A stretch of 64,000 nt of DNA from a virus. The stretch is taken from the IMG/VR virus record IMGVR_UViG_3300050821_009835, positions 186,001 through 250,000 of that record. One strand, 5' to 3'. This document shows, piece by piece, positions 53,307 through 61,425 of this stretch (positions are counted from its first letter, which is position 1; each line of letters opens with the position of its first letter). Below the pieces are notes generated by a model. That model saw only the letters and a program-made list of their open reading frames with translations. It did no database searches and was not told the DNA's origin. The position numbers and the translations under genes are program-made.

Positions 53307-55226
53307 TTGCAGCTCAACGAGGAACAGCTTCTAGCTGTAGAACATTCCATTGGGAGCCCGGCAGTATTGGTAGCGGGTGCAGGTAGTGGTAAAACAAGAG
53401 TTCTTACTGAACGTGTTCGTTGGTTGATGAAGCAAGGCATTGCCCCTCGCCGGATTTGCGTTCTAACTTTTACTAACAAAGCTGCGGGGGAATTAGTCAA
53501 TCGTTTGGGTCTTGGGCCAGAAGTTCCTCGTGATCAGGTTCCCCGCGTTAGCACAATTCACTCTCTTGCTCTTAGTGCCATTCGTCGCAATCCTCAAGGT
53601 TTTGGCCTTTTGTCTCGTGTTTCCCCACTTGATGAAGGTGATGCGGGCAGTATGATTAAGAAAATCATCGATCGCTTAGAATTAGATGAAAATCAGTGGG
53701 CAATGTTGGAAGTGATAAGTTACCACCGTGCTCGTGGTCTTTGCTTTTCTAGTGACTATACAGATGAAATCCATAAAATCTCGGAAAAGGCGCACGGCGG
53801 TTATCATGCTATGGATGCTGGACGGCTTGCTATCTGGAAGGCATACGAGGCGGAGAAGAAAGCCAATTCCGTAGTTGACTTCGATGATATGGTACATCTA
53901 GTCGTTCATCGCGGTAAAATGGATAGCACCTGGCGCGGGAAACTTGAAAAGACCTTCGAGTTTTTATTGATGGATGAAGCACAGGATACCAACCCGATTC
54001 AATGGGCGTTTGTCAATTTATTAGTTGCACCAGACAATCCAAATCTATATGTTGTCGGTGACATGAATCAGAGCATCTACGGCTTTAATGGGGCTACCCC
54101 GGAACTCCTTAAAGAATACAGTGAGGGTTGGCGCGGTGTTGTTCCTAAACTTTACAAGATTCAACGCAATCATCGTTCTGTCCCCGAAATTGTTAATCTC
54201 GCGAATGCTACCTGCGCTAAAATGACCAATTCGATTCCACTGAAAATGGAATCCTGGCGAGGGATCAATAATGAACATGGTACCACCAAATTGATGAAAG
54301 CGTGCGAACCACGCGACATTGCTGTTCAGATAGCAACAGAAATTTACCATGATGCCAACCTTAAAAAGAATCCCATAGTCTATCGTGACAACGCTGTGTT
54401 AGTCCGTAGCGGTAAGACTCAAGTCCGGGATATAGAAGCTGAGTTGGTAAAGCGGCGCATCCCTTATGTGGTGCGCGGCGGCCTGTCCCTCCTTCAGACG
54501 GAAGAGGTTCGCGATTTGATGGCGTATATGAGGCTCATTGCAAACCCAAACGATTTCATGGCGCTCGTACGGGCTTCAGGTATTCCAAAGCGTGGCGTGG
54601 GGCCGAAGGCGCTAGAGGATATTCGTGATCGAGCCAAGCTACAGCACAGCAATGACTTGGTTGCTGCCAGCGCCAGCGACAAGAAATTGGGCGGTTTCGC
54701 TGCCATGATAAAGAGTCTTGGAGATTACCGAGATGATCCTTTCAAGGCGCTTCAAGAACTCATTCGTCTTCTTAATTATGGTCAGATCATTCAGGATAAG
54801 TACAAGCGTGAACCGGAGCGAGTACAGCAGAAATTGGAGAATATCAATCGTTTACAGATGATGTTTCAAATTCTCCTTGAGGAGAATGAAATGACCATCG
54901 AGGATCTGGTGTTCCAGTTGAGTATGAATAAACAATCTGAGCAATCAAATAAAGACGAAGGGAAGGTTGTCATTAGTACGATCCATTCTGCTAAAGGATT
55001 GGAATTTCGGCGCGTATACGTGACCAATTGTTACGAAGGCTCCCTTCCTCATAAATTTTCAATGGGATCCCCATCGGAAATTGAGGAGGAAAGGCGGCTT
55101 TTTTATGTGGCATGTACTAGGGCCAAGGACAACCTTACACTCTGCCTCCCAGCAATGATTCAACACGGTCCAAATACTACTGCTTTAACTCCCAGCAGAT
55201 TTCTATACGAAATTGGCGTTCACTGA
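53307..55226 (+). CDS. UvrD/PcrA-like superfamily 1 helicase
   Basis: 639 residues from TTG 53307, with GGAG seven bases upstream. Motifs: Q-motif LNEEQLLAV, Walker A AGAGSGKT at 23-30, Ia TFTNKAAGEL, TIHSLAL, Walker B LLMDEAQD, III VVGDMNQSIYGFNGA, IV NHRSVPEIV, V VISTIHSAKGLEF, VI RRLFYVACTRAKDN. It unwinds DNA 3' to 5' in repair or replication. Slightly shorter than UvrD (about 720), lacking the C-terminal tail. Likely the main unwinding enzyme in the window, as no DnaB-type helicase is present. Confidence 0.9.
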   Translation: MQLNEEQLLAVEHSIGSPAVLVAGAGSGKTRVLTERVRWLMKQGIAPRRICVLTFTNKAAGELVNRLGLGPEVPRDQVPRVSTIHSLALSAIRRNPQGFGLLSRVSPLDEGDAGSMIKKIIDRLELDENQWAMLEVISYHRARGLCFSSDYTDEIHKISEKAHGGYHAMDAGRLAIWKAYEAEKKANSVVDFDDMVHLVVHRGKMDSTWRGKLEKTFEFLLMDEAQDTNPIQWAFVNLLVAPDNPNLYVVGDMNQSIYGFNGATPELLKEYSEGWRGVVPKLYKIQRNHRSVPEIVNLANATCAKMTNSIPLKMESWRGINNEHGTTKLMKACEPRDIAVQIATEIYHDANLKKNPIVYRDNAVLVRSGKTQVRDIEAELVKRRIPYVVRGGLSLLQTEEVRDLMAYMRLIANPNDFMALVRASGIPKRGVGPKALEDIRDRAKLQHSNDLVAASASDKKLGGFAAMIKSLGDYRDDPFKALQELIRLLNYGQIIQDKYKREPERVQQKLENINRLQMMFQILLEENEMTIEDLVFQLSMNKQSEQSNKDEGKVVISTIHSAKGLEFRRVYVTNCYEGSLPHKFSMGSPSEIEEERRLFYVACTRAKDNLTLCLPAMIQHGPNTTALTPSRFLYEIGVH

Positions 55227-55233
55227 GTAGTAT
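55227..55233 (+). promoter_or_regulatory. candidate -10 element GTAGTAT
   Basis: Lies right after the helicase stop (TGA 55224-55226) and about 12 bases before AAGGAG of the next gene. Same heptamer as before other genes in the window. It may drive the NAD-salvage genes. Confidence 0.35.
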
Positions 55234-55255
55234 ACAACAGGAAAAGGAGAAACCG

Positions 55256-55414
55256 ATGCTCACCGAACCCGGACTCAACACGCTTCAGAGTAGGGAACTT
55301 GCCGACCGAATTGAAGAGGCAGTTGGGCCACTCCGCGAACGTATCCAAGAACTTGAGAGCAAAGTAGAACGTTTAGAACAACAAATTCCCTCATCAGAAA
55401 GTTGGAGGTTTTAG
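55256..55414 (+). CDS. small coiled-coil protein
   Basis: 52 residues with AAGGAG seven bases before the ATG. Helical with a heptad run (RIQELESKVERLEQQI). Its stop is joined to the start of the NMN adenylyltransferase gene, so it is likely in the NAD-salvage operon. Unknown function. Confidence 0.55.
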   Translation: MLTEPGLNTLQSRELADRIEEAVGPLRERIQELESKVERLEQQIPSSESWRF

Positions 55415-56386
55415 TTGAATAAGCCATCTTGGGGCGTAATCGTTGGCCGTTTTCAAGTGCACGAACTCCATGAAGGTCACATGGACTTATTCCGCGCCGT
55501 CATGGGACGCCATAATCGTGTAATTGTTTTTGTGGGTAAGTCTCCGAATGGAATGACCAAACGTAACCCGCTAGATTTCGTTACTCGCAAGGCGATGATT
55601 CAAGCAAAGTTCCCTAATTTTACAGTTCTTCCTTTGATTGATTGTATGACAGACGAGGCGTGGTCTGATTCTCTGGACGCCAAAATCCGAGAGGTTGTTG
55701 ACTATGGCGACGTTACTCTGTATGGGGGCCGTGACAGTTTCGTGCCTCATTACCACGGTGCCTATCCTCCTGTTGAACTCGCTTTGCCTACCACGGAGCA
55801 CATCAAAGGCGAAGACATTCGGGCAAAGTTGACAAATACGATCATCGAGTCCGCTGATTTTCGCGCTGGCGCTATTTACTCCGCGATGAATCAGTGGCCC
55901 AAAGCCATTACTTGCGTGGATGTAGTCATGTATCACTACTCTTGGTCAGATGTGAATAAAAACAATGACGACATGGAGTTCCTTCTCTGCAAGAAATACG
56001 GTGAGCCTGGTTGGCGTTTCGTGGGTGGCCACACTAAACCGATAACTGAGACTTTTGAACAGGATGCCAAAGATGAAGCTAGGGAAGAAGTGGGCCAATA
56101 TCTAACCAAAATGGAGTATATTGGCAGCTGTTATGTTCCCGACTGGCGCTGGGCGGCTGAGCAGGATAAAGTCAAGACGCTCGTGTTCGCCTCCGAGACT
56201 ATGACTCTATCCGCTGCAGCAAAGGACGACATTTCTGAAGCGAAATGGTTTTCTATTCGTGAACTGAAAGAGGGGCTCCTCAACCCGGTTCATCACCCGA
56301 TATTAAAGCTCGTACAAGAAGGATTCAGAAAGGAATTCAAACTATATGCCGCGCCCATTTCAACCGCGTCCGTTGCACAAGACTGA
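55415..56386 (+). CDS. nadM: bifunctional NMN adenylyltransferase / Nudix (NadM-type)
   Basis: 323 residues from TTG 55415 (GGAGG six bases before). Residues ~5-180: NMN adenylyltransferase with GRFQ at 11-14 and the nucleotide-binding H19-x-G-H22, later YGGRDSF. It makes NAD+ from NMN and ATP. Residues ~190-323: Nudix domain with a box GGHTKPITETFEQDAKDEA then REEVG; family members hydrolyse ADP-ribose. The same fusion occurs in cyanobacterial and vibriophage proteins. It overlaps the next gene by 41 bases, and together they make NAD+ from nicotinamide. Confidence 0.9.
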   Translation: MNKPSWGVIVGRFQVHELHEGHMDLFRAVMGRHNRVIVFVGKSPNGMTKRNPLDFVTRKAMIQAKFPNFTVLPLIDCMTDEAWSDSLDAKIREVVDYGDVTLYGGRDSFVPHYHGAYPPVELALPTTEHIKGEDIRAKLTNTIIESADFRAGAIYSAMNQWPKAITCVDVVMYHYSWSDVNKNNDDMEFLLCKKYGEPGWRFVGGHTKPITETFEQDAKDEAREEVGQYLTKMEYIGSCYVPDWRWAAEQDKVKTLVFASETMTLSAAAKDDISEAKWFSIRELKEGLLNPVHHPILKLVQEGFRKEFKLYAAPISTASVAQD

Positions 56387-57776
56387 CAGCTATAAGGTTG
56401 GTCACTGGAGATTCATTGTCCCGGGAACTACGGAGATGCTCTACTACTACGAAGCTCGTGGCGGCGAGTATCCATACACTGTACTATTTGATCTCCAAGG
56501 AAACATTCAACGCAACATCGAAGGTCGTTTCGCCACTCTAACTGATGTTGAGGAGGCAGAATTTAAGGCGGGTCTCCATTTTGGCACGGATCGTGCTTTC
56601 AATAAAGAGGGCTGGCGCCACGTCATCAACAAGCATGGCGGTCACCTACCTTTGGATATCCGCGCTGTGAAAGAAGGCATTCCTGTAGAAGTGAAGAACG
56701 TTATGTGGACAATGAAGAACTCATGCCCTGATTGTGCTTGGGTTCCTGGTTGGACAGAAACAATTCTGGAGCATACCTGGTACGGCTCCGGCGTTGTCAC
56801 CAAATCTCGGTATTCCAAAGAAATGATTGCTGAATTTCTTTCGGGTACAGCAGATGATTTTTCTACTTTGCCTTTTCAGCTGCATGACTTCGGTGGTCGC
56901 GGCGTCACTTGTGATCTACAAATGGGCATCGGGGCAGCGGCTCATTTAGTCAATTTCCAAGGCACTGATACATTGCCTGGTCTAGACTACATTGAGCAGT
57001 TTTATGGGTTTGGAATCGAAAACGAAATGCCCGGCTTTTCTGTATTCGCTACAGAGCATTCTGTCACTACAATGTGGAAACGGGAGTATGAATCCCAGTT
57101 TGTAGAGAACGCTTTGAATGAGGTTCCGTCGGGAATTCTTTCTTTGGTTGGAGATAGCTATGATATCTTCAACTTCACGGCTAATATCATCGGCGGGACT
57201 TACCGCGAACGCATTCGCAATCGAGATGGTAAGGTTGTTGTTCGCCCCGACTCAGGTGATTCAGTTGCAGTAACACTTCGAGTACTTGACATTTTGGCAG
57301 AGAAATTTGGCATTCGTGAGAATGACAAAGGTTACAAGGTTCTCCCGCCCTGTGTAGGTGTGCTGTGGGGAGATGGCATTGATCACTATGGCATTCGAAA
57401 AATTTTGCAGGCCATGAAGGACGCCAAGTGGTCCGCATCTAACATTGTCTTCGGTATGGGCGGAGGGTTGCTTCAGAAGATTAACCGCGATACGCAGAAG
57501 GTTGCTATTAAATGCTGTAATGCGGTAGTCAACGGCGGCCAAGTTGAGATTTGGAAAGACCCCGTTACTGACCCAGGTAAGGCTTCTAAGCGAGGACGCT
57601 TGGCACTTCTGGAAGATTCGAATGACCAATATCGCACGGTGCAATACAAGGATGAAAGGGCGGGTTGCCCATTTGATCTCCTTGAGCCAGTTTTTCTTAA
57701 TGGTGAATTATTAAGATTTCAGAAGTTCCCGGAGATTCGTAAGCTGGCGGAGGTTGTTCTTCCTGTTTACGTATAG
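56346..57776 (+). CDS. nadV: nicotinamide phosphoribosyltransferase (NadV/NAMPT)
   Basis: 476 residues, near the family's usual ~480. Motifs: HKTDSYKVGHW at the N-terminus, LHDFGGRGV, the ATEHSVTTMW active-site histidine, GDSYDIFNF, RPDSGDS for phosphate binding and FGMGGGLLQKINRDT. It joins nicotinamide with PRPP to give NMN, which the preceding enzyme turns into NAD+. This two-enzyme route can restore NAD+ after host NAD-depleting defences (NARP2-type). It begins within the previous gene. Confidence 0.92.
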   Translation: MPRPFQPRPLHKTDSYKVGHWRFIVPGTTEMLYYYEARGGEYPYTVLFDLQGNIQRNIEGRFATLTDVEEAEFKAGLHFGTDRAFNKEGWRHVINKHGGHLPLDIRAVKEGIPVEVKNVMWTMKNSCPDCAWVPGWTETILEHTWYGSGVVTKSRYSKEMIAEFLSGTADDFSTLPFQLHDFGGRGVTCDLQMGIGAAAHLVNFQGTDTLPGLDYIEQFYGFGIENEMPGFSVFATEHSVTTMWKREYESQFVENALNEVPSGILSLVGDSYDIFNFTANIIGGTYRERIRNRDGKVVVRPDSGDSVAVTLRVLDILAEKFGIRENDKGYKVLPPCVGVLWGDGIDHYGIRKILQAMKDAKWSASNIVFGMGGGLLQKINRDTQKVAIKCCNAVVNGGQVEIWKDPVTDPGKASKRGRLALLEDSNDQYRTVQYKDERAGCPFDLLEPVFLNGELLRFQKFPEIRKLAEVVLPVYV

Positions 57777-57818
57777 CTGTTCGTACTCCACCTATCGTAG
57801 ATTGTGAGTGGAGGGAAT

Positions 57819-58022
57819 ATGATTAAGAAAATCAGGAAGTTGAACGCACGTAAGCAGATGAAATTCGTCCGTAGACCTTCAACGCCCAGAACGGACTGGA
57901 GAGATCTAGGTGAAGGTTTTGGATGGCGAGCCTTTGTAACGGAACGAAATCCCGAACCCGAGGGTGTAGAATGCCCTCAACCAGAAAAGCTCGATTTGTG
58001 GGCGGAAACTCTTTGGGTGTAG
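57819..58022 (+). CDS. small basic protein
   Basis: 67 residues from ATG 57819 (GGAGG upstream; in-frame GTG 57804 less likely). Basic start (MIKKIRKLNARKQMKFVRR). A CTCCAC/GTGGAG hairpin (57786-57813) overlaps the ribosome-binding site and GTAGATT lies at 57797. Unknown function. Confidence 0.5.
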   Translation: MIKKIRKLNARKQMKFVRRPSTPRTDWRDLGEGFGWRAFVTERNPEPEGVECPQPEKLDLWAETLWV

Positions 58023-58037
58023 TATTGAACTGGTATT

Positions 58038-58481
58038 ATGCCCCCAATTTCTAACCCCAACGCTCGCCAAATCGGTGGTACCCATTACAATCAGGTCTCA
58101 ATTCAACATTGGGACCTTGTTCTAACCAATCGCCTTCCTTATCTTGAAGCACAAGCCACCAAATATGTGACTCGTTGGAAAAAGAAGAATCAGGCTGTCG
58201 CCGATATCGATAAGTCGCAGCACTATCTAGAGAAGCTGATTGTTTCTATTCAAGAAGGCTTCTTGCCGATGCCCACTCCAGAGTTTACATCATGCGGGTC
58301 TCCTAGAGTGCCATTGACAAACCTGGATGAATTCGCTTCTCAAAACAAGATCGGCGATGTTGAAAAGACAATCTTCTACCTTCTCTTGACTTACACTACA
58401 ATGGATGAACTTGAAAGGATACGCATACTTCTTGCTCATCTCATGATAGAGGCAAAAGAATTTGAAGCATCTCTGGTATGA
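58038..58481 (+). CDS. DUF3310 protein (T7 gp1.7-related region)
   Basis: 147 residues. Residues ~10-70 match DUF3310: IGGTHYNQVSIQHWDLV, then ATKYVTRWKKKN and DIDKSQHYLEKLI. The family is common in phages and includes part of T7 gp1.7, a nucleotide kinase. The C-terminal ~75 residues are a separate helical region. Precise role here unknown. Confidence 0.8.
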   Translation: MPPISNPNARQIGGTHYNQVSIQHWDLVLTNRLPYLEAQATKYVTRWKKKNQAVADIDKSQHYLEKLIVSIQEGFLPMPTPEFTSCGSPRVPLTNLDEFASQNKIGDVEKTIFYLLLTYTTMDELERIRILLAHLMIEAKEFEASLV

Positions 58482-58493
58482 ACTGGTAGCCGT

Positions 58494-58637
58494 ATGAAGA
58501 TGATCTGCCCAGCTTGTAAGAAGATTATGGAACGAGACCCTAGAACTTCTTCATTTACTAAGAAAAATCATGTTAGGTCGTTCTGTGAAACTACAGGTAA
58601 ATCAGTATGGCTAAAGCCAGTACGAAAGGCAGTATGA
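58494..58637 (+). CDS. small zinc-ribbon-like protein
   Basis: 47 residues from ATG 58494. ICPACKKIM plus HVRSFCETTGK resembles a zinc knuckle with a His/Cys pair. Its end overlaps the next gene as ATGA. Unknown. Confidence 0.45.
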   Translation: MKMICPACKKIMERDPRTSSFTKKNHVRSFCETTGKSVWLKPVRKAV

Positions 58638-58921
58638 ATATTCTAGAATTTCTCCTTCTCCTTGAATCCACTGTCCCTCCCCCATTAAATTGTCATCACG
58701 TAATACTTGCCGCAAAATATGGCAGTGATAAAGAAGGTTGGAATAACCGTCTCGCCGTTCAAATCAATGTGAATGGCAAGTTTCAATGCTTCTTTCTGGA
58801 TGACGCGGATCTTGCAACAGAAGCGGCAGTATTAGTGAGTAGGATCACTATGCTGTTGACAGGCACTGTTCTGGCAACTAAAATTCAATACAGCAGAGAA
58901 GCAAGTTCGTTTGTGGAATAA
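58634..58921 (+). CDS. hypothetical protein
   Basis: 95 residues from ATG 58634, which overlaps the previous stop and has AAAGG upstream; ATG 58607 is also in frame. Starts MNILEFLLLLESTVPPPLNC, alpha/beta, no motif recognised. Confidence 0.5.
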   Translation: MNILEFLLLLESTVPPPLNCHHVILAAKYGSDKEGWNNRLAVQINVNGKFQCFFLDDADLATEAAVLVSRITMLLTGTVLATKIQYSREASSFVE

Positions 58922-58924
58922 TCT

Positions 58925-59200
58925 ATGCCCTACACTGAACCTCAAGATCGTGTTAAGGTTGATGAATTGATTGCGGGTGCCGTTTCTCACACTGGTGATT
59001 GGTCCGCTGGGGATCTTACCTACGGGTTGACAAAACTAGTCGTGGCTTGGATCAAAAGCCATGGTAAGAAGTACCTGAATCTAGCCATCGTTATGGGCTG
59101 CCTCTTTTGTACGGCCTTTGAACTTTATCGCCGAGTGATTGCGCCATACGAGGATAAAAAGCGCCAAGATAATGGCGATGTTTATGGTGACATTCTCTAA
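58925..59200 (+). CDS. conserved small phage protein (DUF6899-like)
   Basis: 91 residues. GDLTYGLTKLVVAWIKSHGK and LYRRVIAPYEDKKRQDNGD match a pattern widespread in phages, a DUF6899-like family of unknown function. It is followed immediately by the kinase-like gene. Confidence 0.7.
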   Translation: MPYTEPQDRVKVDELIAGAVSHTGDWSAGDLTYGLTKLVVAWIKSHGKKYLNLAIVMGCLFCTAFELYRRVIAPYEDKKRQDNGDVYGDIL

Positions 59201-59800
59201 ATGAGTGTCATCTATGGTTTTCGCGGCGCAAATGGTTCTGGTAAATCGACTCTTGTCCGTCAACTCATGAAGCATATTGGCGTTGTAGCTGATCTTACAG
59301 AGCCCTCCGGTAAGGTCTGGGGGTACGAACTCCAGAACAACATCCGTGTCTTGGGTCGATATGAAACTCAATGCGGCGGTGTGGATGCCATAAAAGAAGT
59401 TCGTGTACCCGGTCAGTCCGGATTTGTAAACACTCGAAAGGGAATTACACTCCTTGCCTCTCTAGGGCATGTCATTTTTGAAGGAGTGCTATGGTCAACC
59501 GTTTTCAAGAGTAGCGACCTCATCGCTCGGGCGCTCCCTCAACATCATTTTATCTTTGCCATGCTAGATACCCCGGCTGAAGTTTGCATTGAACGAGTGC
59601 GGGCAAGACGGTTGGAAAAAGGCAATCATAAACCCTTCAACCCACGAGAGCTATTGTCGAAGGTGGAACAGATCCGAAGACGACAAGAAGATTTGAAGAA
59701 AGCTGGGTATGATACTCGGACGATACCGTATCAGTCGGCTTTATCTACGGTATGCGGTTGGCTTGCTGAGGAAGGTGTGTTAATCCAACCGCCAGTTTGA
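59201..59800 (+). CDS. P-loop nucleoside/nucleotide kinase-like protein
   Basis: 199 residues starting right after the previous stop. Walker A GANGSGKS at ~9-16, a strand HVIFEGVLWS, and a lid region rich in arginine (IERVRARRLEKGN). This fits dNMP/thymidylate kinase-like enzymes or polynucleotide-type kinases. Substrate unclear. The last 70 bases overlap the minus-strand ATPase gene. Confidence 0.7.
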   Translation: MSVIYGFRGANGSGKSTLVRQLMKHIGVVADLTEPSGKVWGYELQNNIRVLGRYETQCGGVDAIKEVRVPGQSGFVNTRKGITLLASLGHVIFEGVLWSTVFKSSDLIARALPQHHFIFAMLDTPAEVCIERVRARRLEKGNHKPFNPRELLSKVEQIRRRQEDLKKAGYDTRTIPYQSALSTVCGWLAEEGVLIQPPV

Positions 59801-60363
59801 GACGGAAGTAGGTTTGTGCTTTCCCAAGATTTTACAACCTTCAGCGCCCAATTGATAAGCTGCTCATGCCCTTCGTCGTTTCCTTTGATTTCCAAGTTGA
59901 AAGGCTTACCAATTATTTCTCGAATCTTTGGTTCTAAGGCAGCTGCCTGCTCTTCTGTTTCTCGACGTTCTCCAGCGCGATAGGCATGTGCGCGCTGGAT
60001 AAAGACGTTGTAAGTACCATGGCCATTCAAATGGTAATAGGTTGCGCAATTTTCTAGAAGTGCTTGTAATTCTTTATGGTAGGGAAGATGCTCAGAGTAC
60101 AGAGAACCCTGCTGAAAAGGGCATTCTGCGATTGCAATATCAACCCTAAATCGTTCAAGCCGTTTCACACGCTCGAATTGCAAAGCACTAATAAGAAACT
60201 GATTGTCATCCAGTTGACAGGTGGATTGACTGTACATGTGCTCTCGAGCTTGTTCCCCAACTAATTCAACATGGTAGTGAGCTTTTTTAAAAGCAAGGAA
60301 AAGGGCTGCGGCGGCAGTTGTTTTCCCACCTCCCGGTGGAGACCACAAGTTAAAAAGTAGCAT
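59731..60363 (-). CDS. AAA_28/NadR-kinase-like P-loop protein
   Basis: 210 residues from ATG 60363 (TTG 60372 in frame). Walker A SPPGGGKTTAAAA at ~8-20 is followed by VELVGEQAREHMY, the E-x-A-R-E pattern of the AAA_28 group, which includes the ribosylnicotinamide kinase domain of NadR. Then IAECPFQQGSLY and YHLNGHGTYNVF. It might phosphorylate nicotinamide riboside, which would fit the nearby NAD genes, but it could act on another substrate. Convergent with and overlapping the plus-strand kinase. Confidence 0.6.
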   Translation of the reverse strand: MLLFNLWSPPGGGKTTAAAALFLAFKKAHYHVELVGEQAREHMYSQSTCQLDDNQFLISALQFERVKRLERFRVDIAIAECPFQQGSLYSEHLPYHKELQALLENCATYYHLNGHGTYNVFIQRAHAYRAGERRETEEQAAALEPKIREIIGKPFNLEIKGNDEGHEQLINWALKVVKSWESTNLLPSQTGGWINTPSSASQPHTVDKAD

Positions 60364-60403
60364 GAAACCCAATACCGGAATCTTCTACAGGAGCAATTTT
60401 TAA

Positions 60404-61330
60404 ATGGTAACTCTTACTAATGGGAAGACCCTCCAAGCGGGGGATCTTGATATCTGCGTTCGAGGTGCAGACGGATCCATGATCGATCCCGCAGCGATTA
60501 CTTACAGCATCTTCCAAATTGATAAGCAGATTCCCGTTCGCCCCACTCTAGCATACTCTTACGACCAGATGCAGCCGGACAAACTATCATCGCATTCGGT
60601 AAACCCTGAATCCACATTGGTTTACGGGCCAATGCAAGTTCCCACTCGCTCTTCGCAGGGATGTTACTATGTTCCTATCACTGTCCCAACAACATGGCAT
60701 GGTGTCTTTCGTCTTGTCTGGTATCTGACGCAGTATGCAGGTGGTCAGCAGAACATGGTTCATGAAGAATTCGCGGTTGAAAATGTTGACCCAACTTCCA
60801 TGAGTTTTGAGGCTCCCTCCGTCCAGATGGCAAAGGCTCCGCGCACTACTCACAAATACACGAAAGCGATTATGTATGTGCGGGAACTACTTTCAGATGA
60901 TAACCCGGATCGAAACTATCACTTTCGTCCCCCAACTCCGAGTAAGGTGGTTGCGGGTTATACGACTCGTGTGGGGTATATCTGGACGGATCAGACGATT
61001 ATTCGTATGTTGGAGATGTCGATACAGGACTTGAATACGTGGAATCCAATGAACTTAACAGCCTACACGTTGGATACTCTTCCTTTAAATTGGAGTTCAG
61101 CAGCGGCAACAGGTGCAGCGGCGAAGTGTTTGAATCGGGAAGGCGCTCGTTGGGCGGCGGATGAATTCAGTTTTTCGTTGAACGGTGTCAGTTTGGATAT
61201 CAATAAGGCTGCACTCTATCAGGGAATGGGTGCTCAGTACCGGGCAGAATTTTCAGAAATGGCCCCGTTAGTCACAGCTAACCGCCCTGGATCCGTGGGT
61301 TTACGTCAGCAACGCTGGCTTTTGGGATGA
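60404..61330 (+). CDS. virion structural protein (head/neck candidate)
   Basis: 308 residues with AGGAG upstream. N-terminal ~130 residues form a beta-sandwich (LQAGDLDICVRGADGS, HGVFRLVWYLTQYA), the rest is helical with YVRELLSDDNPDRNYHFRPP and ends RPGSVGLRQQRWLLG. The pattern recalls neck or head-completion proteins, but no family is identified. Confidence 0.5.
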   Translation: MVTLTNGKTLQAGDLDICVRGADGSMIDPAAITYSIFQIDKQIPVRPTLAYSYDQMQPDKLSSHSVNPESTLVYGPMQVPTRSSQGCYYVPITVPTTWHGVFRLVWYLTQYAGGQQNMVHEEFAVENVDPTSMSFEAPSVQMAKAPRTTHKYTKAIMYVRELLSDDNPDRNYHFRPPTPSKVVAGYTTRVGYIWTDQTIIRMLEMSIQDLNTWNPMNLTAYTLDTLPLNWSSAAATGAAAKCLNREGARWAADEFSFSLNGVSLDINKAALYQGMGAQYRAEFSEMAPLVTANRPGSVGLRQQRWLLG

Positions 61331-61425
61331 TGGATTACCTGTTCCCGCTTATTTGGCCTCTGTGCAATTTGTATCATGTCCTTAGATAACTCATCAATAA
61401 TCCAACTATCAGTATTATTGGTAGA

